Source: JAVBKB01 sp031554275
Lineage (GTDB): Bacteria > Bacillota > Bacilli > JARBTR01
Assembly (NCBI GenBank): GCA_031554275.1
Contig: JAVBKB010000134.1
Location: 1 to 6,242, forward strand
DNA: 6,242 nucleotides
Reading direction: 5' to 3'
Shown: piece after piece, positions 1-6,242 of the stretch
Numbering within the stretch: position 1 is the stretch's first letter
How the letters are laid out: each line of letters begins with the position of its first letter
The notes under the pieces: generated by a model
Databases searched by the model: none
Told to the model about the DNA's origin: nothing
What the model saw: the letters and a program-made list of their open reading frames with translations, nothing else
Program-made: the position numbers and the translations under genes

Positions 1-2476
<2,476 letters not shown>

Positions 2477-2483
2477 TTATAAG

Positions 2484-2515
2484 AAAAAATCGTCATGAAA
2501 TCGTGACGATTTTTT
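2484..2515 (+). terminator. Intrinsic terminator after ligA-camS
   Basis: A perfect 12-bp inverted repeat (AAAAAATCGTCA at 2484-2495, TGACGATTTTTT at 2504-2515) encloses an 8-nt loop. The right arm ends in six Ts, giving the stem-plus-U-tract form of a Rho-independent terminator. The A run on the left arm would also provide a U run for the opposite strand, so it could work in both directions. It begins 7 nt after the camS stop and separates the housekeeping unit from the surface-protein gene. Confidence 0.92.
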
Positions 2516-2520
2516 CATTC

Positions 2521-2575
2521 CAGCTTACTTAAAAAAAGTTTTTTAATCAAAAAAAATAACCAAAATTGTAAGCTG
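2521..2575. repeat. Nested inverted repeats upstream of the surface-protein promoter
   Basis: Two 8-bp arms, CAGCTTAC (2521-2528) and GTAAGCTG (2568-2575), are perfect inverted copies separated by 39 nt. Directly inside the left arm is a second palindrome, TTAAAAAA-AG-TTTTTTAA (2529-2546), followed by another A tract (2549-2556). The right arm ends 6 nt before the -10 box, so it lies in the -35/-10 spacer. The layout is compatible with an operator or with curved DNA/UP-element activation, but no regulator is recognisable. Confidence 0.6.
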
Positions 2576-2578
2576 AAC

Positions 2579-2587
2579 TGTTATAAT
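2579..2587 (+). promoter_or_regulatory. Extended -10 promoter of the surface-protein gene
   Basis: TGTTATAAT contains a perfect TATAAT at 2582-2587 preceded by TG one base away, the extended -10 form recognised by sigma-A. No good -35 box lies 16-18 nt upstream (the 17-nt position reads ACCAAA), as is common for extended -10 promoters. The A/T tracts further upstream could act as an UP element. Transcription would start near 2594, giving a leader of about 150 nt before ATG 2747. Confidence 0.65.
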
Positions 2588-2593
2588 ATATTG

Positions 2594-2746
2594 TATTAGA
2601 TTGGTAGATCCTCGACGGAAATCAGGAGAAAACAAGTTTAGCTTTTTATATGCGGATGTAATGATTTTTTCTTTACAATATTTTGATGATTCATAGCGCT
2701 TAACGAAAAAAACCAGAGTAAATTACAATCACAGGAGGCTTATTAC
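2594..2746 (+). other. Long 5' leader of the surface-protein mRNA
   Basis: This predicted untranslated leader of about 150 nt contains no open reading frame of note and no riboswitch class that I recognise. It has only weak local stems, for example TGTAA (2657-2661) with TTACA (2673-2677), and TCCT with AGGA around 2609-2627. It ends in a strong ribosome site, AGGAGG at 2733-2738, 8 nt before the ATG. The extent depends on the promoter call at 2579-2587. Confidence 0.45.
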
Positions 2747-5440
2747 ATGAACAGAAAGAGTGAAAGAAAATCGAAGAACAGGTTAAAGCTAGTTGTTTTT
2801 GCACTAATCATAGGGCTGGTTCTACAGTATACACTTTATCCGAGTATCATAGCGAACGCATTAGCATCAGATAAAACACAAACAAAAGCTAGTACTGACA
2901 TCCAAAGTATTCAAAGGGAGCTGAATCAGACACAGGATCCATCAAATAAAATAGTACCGCCTAGACCCGATCTAGTGCTTACTCTGACACAAGATTTAAC
3001 GAATAAAACAAAAATCCACATAGGCGCTAGAAGTTTTGCAATGAACATCACTACTTTGAAAATCGCTCATGGTGATTTGCCTGTGAACTTCTTTGTTGAT
3101 AAAGGGTTGGTAGTACCGTTGGGAACATCAAGTGATACTATTCAGACAAGCTTTGATATTCTACAGAATGGGATTTACACCGTTTACGCACAAAATTCTG
3201 ATGGTGGAGAAACAGTGGGCAAAGTTTATGTGACGGGTCTTTCTGAACCAACTACTCTAGTAGACTTGCATGCTGTTTTGGAAGAAGTGATGACTACTAA
3301 GAACTATAGTGCAGAAGTCAAAGACGTTTTGAGAGAGACCTTAGATACTACATTTATGCAGTACAATGATTTAGAGCAAGTCTATTCAGTGCTAGGTCTT
3401 CCTACCAAGGCAAAGTACATATTTGATAATTTCGTAAGCTTGTTTGATAAGAATATTGACACAATTGGTATTCATAATCCGGAGGATCCAGCTTGGCAAC
3501 AAATTATTCCTCAGGAATCATGGGGCGTTAGAGGTTTGTACTTAATGTCTGATCGAGCATTTCATTTTCTGCGATCCGACTCGGAAGTGGAGCAAAGTTT
3601 AGTATTTCATGAAATATTCCACTCAAGTCAGCAAAACATTTTACAAAAATATGATGAAATGTACCTTTATTATATTTTTGTTGAGGGCGGTGCAGTTACA
3701 AGAACTACTGTAGTTGACGGGGTTACTTTAATCAATCATGGAGGTATGAACTTACAAGATATATCCAGAGAGAATTATTTCGTAAGCATCAGATCGAATG
3801 GAGCATTTATCCAAGGTGTCTATGGGAATTTTTTTGAAAAACTACAATTGTTAGTGGGTTATCAAGCAATGGAGCAATACAAGGTTGACGGCGATATCGA
3901 TAAAATCAAGCACATCATTGATTCTAAATATGGTACTGGTACCGCGAATAAAATATTAAACAATATGAAAATTATTTATGATTATTCAATCAGTGATTAT
4001 TCGGATAAATTACCTGCCTTTAATGCTGCAATAGCTCTTGAGAACACAATTTTGAAAGCACTACAAGCCGAGATTTCAACAGTTAATAGTAGAGAAAAAG
4101 CAACAGATTATTTGAATTTCTACAGAATGTACAAGGAAAAACTGTTAATCAAATATTACGAAGACATTGTTATTAATAACGGCTCAACTGTGACCTACTA
4201 TACAAATGAAAAACTAAATATTGATTCACTGGAACAGCTTCTTGTGGACAAACTAAACAGCTATATTGTATTGCCAACATTTAGTGATGATCCAGTGAAA
4301 AATGAGGCGGCAATTCGGTCGCTTTTTGAGACAACTCGCGATAGTTTATATGGTCCCTACAATCTATACAATGTGGAATATAAGTACCATGATCAAACCG
4401 GAGAACTTGAAATAAGAAATATGGTTGGAGGCACACCATCAGAAGGGTATAAGAAACTTTTGACTGTTCCGGACAAACTAGCGGCACCCGTCATCACAGC
4501 GCCAATCGATGGTACAACGCTTACCGATGGAAGTGTTACTGTAACAGGTACTTCAGCACCAGGAGCATCAGTCAAGATAACTGTGACACCGGATACAGTA
4601 ATACCAGAAACAAGCGCTCCTGTCACAGCAACAGTTTCAGCAGACAGTTCTGGCAATTGGTCAGCACCGATTGAGTTTCCTGAGGGTGCTGGAACGATTT
4701 CAGCAACTCAGCAGGTTGCTGGTGTCACGAGCCCAAGTAGTGCACCAATTGTTTATAGAGTAGACTCAATTGCACCAACAGCACCAATAGTTACCCAGAT
4801 TAATTCAGAATCACTAGCGATTTCAGGAACAGGTGAGTCTGACGCAACAGTTACAGTTACATTTTCAGGAGGTATAACTGGAACAGCAGTTGTGGGAACA
4901 GAAGGCGACTGGTCGACAGCAATTCCAACTGGAGTTAAGTTGGAGGTCGGAGACACAGTGACTGTGACACAGGCAGATAGAGCAGGAAACGTCAGTCCAG
5001 TAGCAACCGTAACAGTAACAGCAGTAGCAGACACAACAGCACCAATAGCCCCAGCAGTTGATCCGATTGAAGCAGGAGCTACAAAGATAACAGGCACAGG
5101 TGAAGCTGGCGCAACAGTAACAGCAGATTTCCCAGGTGGATCAGGTACAGTGATTGTCGAATCAAACGGCAAGTGGACAGTGCTTCTTCCAACAAGTATT
5201 AAGCTGAAAGCAGGAGACGTAGTGACTGTGACCCAAGCAGATAGAGCAGGAAACGTCAGTCCAGTAGCAACCGTAACAGTAACAGCAGTAGCAGTTGATC
5301 CGATAGGTAGTAAAACAGTGAATACAGGAACAAAGCTTCCTAAAACAGGTGATAATGCGCCCCTGATGTTGGTTGTAGTGTTATTTGGAACTCTTGCTAC
5401 ATTAAATGTATTCAAAAGAAGCATAAACACAAAAAACTAG
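2747..5440 (+). CDS. LPXTG wall-anchored surface protein with a probable gluzincin metallopeptidase domain and Ig-like repeats
   Basis: This is an 897-residue protein predicted to be secreted and covalently attached to peptidoglycan by sortase A. ATG 2747 has AGGAGG 8 nt upstream. Residues 1-40 form a signal peptide: basic start (R3, K4, R7, K8, K10, R12, K14), hydrophobic core 15-30, likely cleavage after ALA at 38-40. Residues about 76-165 look like an Ig-like beta domain (NGIYTVYAQNSDGG near 141-154). In the mostly helical region about 170-570, HEIFH at 288-292 is followed 20 residues later by E313 in FVEGGA. HExxH-x20-E is the zinc-ligand pattern of gluzincin peptidases (two His plus a Glu, with E289 as general base). 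Three Ig-like domains follow at about 580-673, 676-761 and 764-849; the last two share AGNVSPVATVTV. The sorting signal is LPKTG at 864-868, a hydrophobic span of about 871-889 and a basic tail KR...K. No exact peptidase family is recognised and the substrate is unknown; loss of activity cannot be excluded. It has its own promoter, so it is not in the ligA-camS operon. Confidence 0.93.
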   Translation: MNRKSERKSKNRLKLVVFALIIGLVLQYTLYPSIIANALASDKTQTKASTDIQSIQRELNQTQDPSNKIVPPRPDLVLTLTQDLTNKTKIHIGARSFAMNITTLKIAHGDLPVNFFVDKGLVVPLGTSSDTIQTSFDILQNGIYTVYAQNSDGGETVGKVYVTGLSEPTTLVDLHAVLEEVMTTKNYSAEVKDVLRETLDTTFMQYNDLEQVYSVLGLPTKAKYIFDNFVSLFDKNIDTIGIHNPEDPAWQQIIPQESWGVRGLYLMSDRAFHFLRSDSEVEQSLVFHEIFHSSQQNILQKYDEMYLYYIFVEGGAVTRTTVVDGVTLINHGGMNLQDISRENYFVSIRSNGAFIQGVYGNFFEKLQLLVGYQAMEQYKVDGDIDKIKHIIDSKYGTGTANKILNNMKIIYDYSISDYSDKLPAFNAAIALENTILKALQAEISTVNSREKATDYLNFYRMYKEKLLIKYYEDIVINNGSTVTYYTNEKLNIDSLEQLLVDKLNSYIVLPTFSDDPVKNEAAIRSLFETTRDSLYGPYNLYNVEYKYHDQTGELEIRNMVGGTPSEGYKKLLTVPDKLAAPVITAPIDGTTLTDGSVTVTGTSAPGASVKITVTPDTVIPETSAPVTATVSADSSGNWSAPIEFPEGAGTISATQQVAGVTSPSSAPIVYRVDSIAPTAPIVTQINSESLAISGTGESDATVTVTFSGGITGTAVVGTEGDWSTAIPTGVKLEVGDTVTVTQADRAGNVSPVATVTVTAVADTTAPIAPAVDPIEAGATKITGTGEAGATVTADFPGGSGTVIVESNGKWTVLLPTSIKLKAGDVVTVTQADRAGNVSPVATVTVTAVAVDPIGSKTVNTGTKLPKTGDNAPLMLVVVLFGTLATLNVFKRSINTKN
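3608..3685 (+). other. HEIFH-x20-E zinc-binding signature
   Basis: The codons for H288, E289 and H292 lie at 3608-3622 and that for E313 at 3683-3685. Spacing and the following GGA fit the second-helix glutamate of gluzincins, in which thermolysin has a similar 19-residue gap. The residues are seen directly; zinc binding and catalysis are inferred. Confidence 0.7.
4957..5030 (+). repeat. Ig-repeat DNA, copy 1 (74 bp)
   Basis: This segment matches 5221-5294 at an offset of 264 bp (88 codons) with only two mismatches, at 4969 and 4972. The last 58 bp (4973-5030) are identical. It encodes the end of the second C-terminal Ig-like domain. The rest of the two domains has diverged considerably, so identity is concentrated at this 3' end. 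Confidence 0.95.
5221..5294 (+). repeat. Ig-repeat DNA, copy 2 (74 bp)
   Basis: This is the second copy of the segment at 4957-5030, at the end of the third Ig-like domain and just before the linker to LPKTG. The two mismatches (5233, 5236) are synonymous, leaving the encoded residues unchanged. The pair can recombine in frame, which would add or remove one 88-residue domain. Confidence 0.95.
5336..5437 (+). other. LPKTG cell-wall sorting signal
   Basis: LPKTG is encoded at 5336-5350, followed by GDNAP, a hydrophobic stretch of about 18 residues and a charged tail beginning KRS. This is the standard three-part substrate signal for housekeeping sortase A, which cuts between T and G and links the protein to the wall. 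Confidence 0.93.
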
Positions 5441-5513
5441 ATTATTACGAAATCGTCTGATTTACTATGTTGGGAGTGGAAACCTTTCATGGGGAATCAT
5501 GTATAAGACAATC

Positions 5514-5548
5514 AATCAGTACCCCAACTTCAAGGTGGGGTACTGATT
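5514..5548. repeat. Strong hairpin after the surface-protein gene (possible terminator)
   Basis: AATCAGTACCCC (5514-5525) and GGGGTACTGATT (5537-5548) are perfect 12-bp inverted arms; A5526-T5536 extends the stem to 13 bp around a short loop. It lies 73 nt after the surface-protein stop. There is no T run directly after either arm; the nearest T tract on the + strand begins at 5564, 15 nt away. It may be an atypical terminator, an mRNA 3'-end stabiliser, or a remnant of a dispersed palindromic element such as an IS200/IS605-type end. The structure is certain, the role is not. Confidence 0.7.
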
Positions 5549-5559
5549 CGTCAATAAAG

Positions 5560-5587
5560 GCACTTTTTTTAAAAAAAGCACTTTTTT
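5560..5587. repeat. A/T palindrome and GCACTTTTTT direct repeat
   Basis: CTTTTTTTAAAAAAAG (5563-5578) is a perfect 16-bp palindrome. It is overlapped by a direct repeat of GCACTTTTTT at 5560-5569 and 5578-5587. The A7 run can pair with either T run, including an A6/GCAC-loop/T6 hairpin at 5572-5587. Together with the upstream hairpin this could help stop transcription before pruA. Confidence 0.6.
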
Positions 5588-5599
5588 CGAACGCTGACA
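5586..5599. promoter_or_regulatory. Possible CcpA cre site upstream of pruA
   Basis: TTCGAACGCTGACA agrees with the loose cre pattern TGNNANCGNNNNCA at seven of eight fixed positions (T instead of G at the second). It lies directly before the -35 box. Catabolite control of amino-acid degradation genes is common in Bacillota, which makes the site plausible. A 14-bp degenerate motif occurs often by chance, so this is tentative. Confidence 0.3.
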
Positions 5600-5600
5600 T

Positions 5601-5629
5601 TTGTAATACTGAATAAAAATTAGTAGAAT
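5601..5629 (+). promoter_or_regulatory. Sigma-A promoter of pruA
   Basis: TTGTAA (5601-5606) and TAGAAT (5624-5629) are separated by exactly 17 nt and match 4/6 and 5/6 of the sigma-A consensus. The predicted start is near 5636, giving a leader of about 50 nt. This suggests that pruA is transcribed independently of the surface-protein gene. Confidence 0.65.
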
Positions 5630-5671
5630 AAGAGAGATAGACATTCAGTCGTGAAAAACTGATGATTTCAT

Positions 5672-5690
5672 AAAGGGGGCGTTTTAGTTG
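5672..5690 (+). promoter_or_regulatory. Ribosome binding site and TTG start of pruA
   Basis: AAAGGGGG (5672-5679) stands 8 nt before TTG 5688. No ATG or GTG in frame lies nearer the family N-terminus; the next in-frame ATG (5751) would remove about 21 residues, including the conserved YRHEPFTDFS segment. The TTG start is therefore preferred. Confidence 0.85.
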
Positions 5691-6242
5691 GTACAACCTT
5701 ATCGACATGAACCATTTACAGATTTCTCAATTGAAGAGAATCGTAAGAAGATGCAAGAAGGCATTAAACTAGTTGAATCACAATTGGGTAAAGAATATAA
5801 ACTTGTGATTAACGGAAAGCAAGTTGATTCTGATGATCAAATTATCTCTGTTAATCCAGCGAACCATGCAGAAGTAGTGGGAAAAGTCGCATCTGCCAAA
5901 CAGGCACATGCTGAGGAAGCTCTCCAAGCTGCACTAGTCGCATTTGAATCTTGGAAGAAAGTTAAACCAGAAATTAGAGCTGATGTACTTTTCAAAGCAG
6001 CAACGATTATCCGGCGACGAAAGTTTGAGTTCAGCGCTTGGCTAATTAAGGAAGCTGGCAAATCTTATGTAGAAGCAGATGTCGAGTGCGCAGAATGCAT
6101 TGATTTTCTAGAATACTATGGACGCCAAATGTTGCAATATAAAGACGGTATGCCGGTACAAAGCAGACCAAATGAACATAATCAATACCATTACATTCCG
6201 CTTGGAGTAGGATTTGTAGTTTCGCCATGGAATTTCCCATTT
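5688..6242 (+). CDS. pruA: L-glutamate gamma-semialdehyde (1-pyrroline-5-carboxylate) dehydrogenase, 3' end missing
   Basis: This cytosolic NAD-dependent aldehyde dehydrogenase oxidises glutamate gamma-semialdehyde, in equilibrium with 1-pyrroline-5-carboxylate, to glutamate; it is the last step of proline and arginine breakdown. Bacillus copies are also named rocA. The first 185 codons are present of about 515 and the frame is still open at the right edge. Recognised features are the N-terminal YRHEPFTDFSIEEN segment (5-18), a VNPAN motif typical of the family start of the NAD-binding domain, FESWKKVKPEIRADVLFKAA, the EAGK motif, and PLGVGFVVSPWNFPF at the very end, whose Asn (residue 182) belongs to the conserved PWNFP motif of the aldehyde dehydrogenase superfamily. 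The catalytic Glu and Cys lie beyond the window. The start is a TTG chosen from the ribosome site. It has its own promoter and lies 247 nt after the surface-protein gene. Strong similarity to Bacillus RocA makes the subfamily call secure. Confidence 0.95.
   Translation, partial: MVQPYRHEPFTDFSIEENRKKMQEGIKLVESQLGKEYKLVINGKQVDSDDQIISVNPANHAEVVGKVASAKQAHAEEALQAALVAFESWKKVKPEIRADVLFKAATIIRRRKFEFSAWLIKEAGKSYVEADVECAECIDFLEYYGRQMLQYKDGMPVQSRPNEHNQYHYIPLGVGFVVSPWNFPF

Noticed and set aside
2531..2543. ComK-like AAAA-N5-TTTT boxes here and at 5574-5586
   Set aside because: Such boxes arise by chance in A/T homopolymer runs, and no properly spaced pair is seen.
2691..2704. cre-like sequence around AGCGCT in the surface-protein leader
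   Set aside because: About four positions disagree with the cre consensus, and it lies well downstream of the predicted transcription start.
4753..5430. A 225-codon open frame on the minus strand opposite the Ig-like repeats
   Set aside because: It is produced by the Thr/Val/Ala-rich, repetitive codons of the + strand gene, which give few stops in the complement. It has no ribosome site and reads as low-complexity Val/Thr/Pro.
5499..5546. A 15-codon frame (ATG 5499 to TGA 5544) ending within the hairpin, considered as a small peptide or TnpB tail remnant
   Set aside because: There is no ribosome site, it is very short, and the remembered resemblance to an IS200/IS605 end is too weak to call a pseudogene.
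5556..5595. Sigma-54 type -24/-12 promoter for pruA (GGCAC at 5559-5563)
   Set aside because: The -24-like GGCAC is present, but the expected TTGC element is missing at the correct spacing; the following bases are TTAAA.
5487..5708. A 73-codon minus-strand frame with repeated SAF motifs
   Set aside because: The SAF repeats come from the GCACTTTTTT/A-tract repeats. The frame runs through the hairpin and over the pruA promoter, ribosome site and start.

Overview
The window looks like chromosomal DNA from a low-GC Gram-positive bacterium (Bacillota, most like Bacillales such as Bacillus or Planococcaceae). The evidence is A+T-rich sequence, strong AGGAGG-type ribosome binding sites, a TTG start, a CamS-type lipoprotein, an LPXTG sortase substrate, and the gene order ligA - camS - (surface protein) - pruA. 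From memory, a comparable ligA - camS - pruA neighbourhood exists in several Bacillus relatives. Genus cannot be fixed from the sequence alone. All four real genes are on the + strand; the minus-strand open frames are shadows.

Layout: (1) 1-1317 holds the 3' two-thirds of ligA, the NAD-dependent DNA ligase, cut by the window's left edge. (2) 1289-2476 is camS, a lipoprotein gene that overlaps the ligA end by 29 nt and is probably co-transcribed with it. A strong intrinsic terminator at 2484-2515 closes this unit. (3) 2516-2746 is a regulatory region with inverted repeats, A/T tracts, an extended -10 promoter and a predicted leader of about 150 nt. (4) 2747-5440 encodes an 897-residue wall-anchored protein: signal peptide, probable Ig-like domain, a helical region containing an HEIFH...E zinc-peptidase signature, three C-terminal Ig-like domains, and an LPKTG sorting signal. 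(5) 5441-5687 carries a strong GC-containing hairpin, an A/T palindrome, a sigma-A promoter, a possible catabolite-repression site and a ribosome binding site. (6) 5688-6242 is the first 185 codons of an L-glutamate gamma-semialdehyde (1-pyrroline-5-carboxylate) dehydrogenase, cut by the right edge.

How they relate: ligA and camS form the tail of a housekeeping operon. pruA has its own promoter and serves arginine/proline catabolism. The surface protein sits between them as an independent transcription unit and looks like an accessory gene in an otherwise ordinary neighbourhood. It is the most interesting item here: a probable surface-tethered gluzincin metallopeptidase that I cannot place in a named family. 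Its last two Ig-like repeats share almost identical DNA, a sign of recent duplication or gene conversion.
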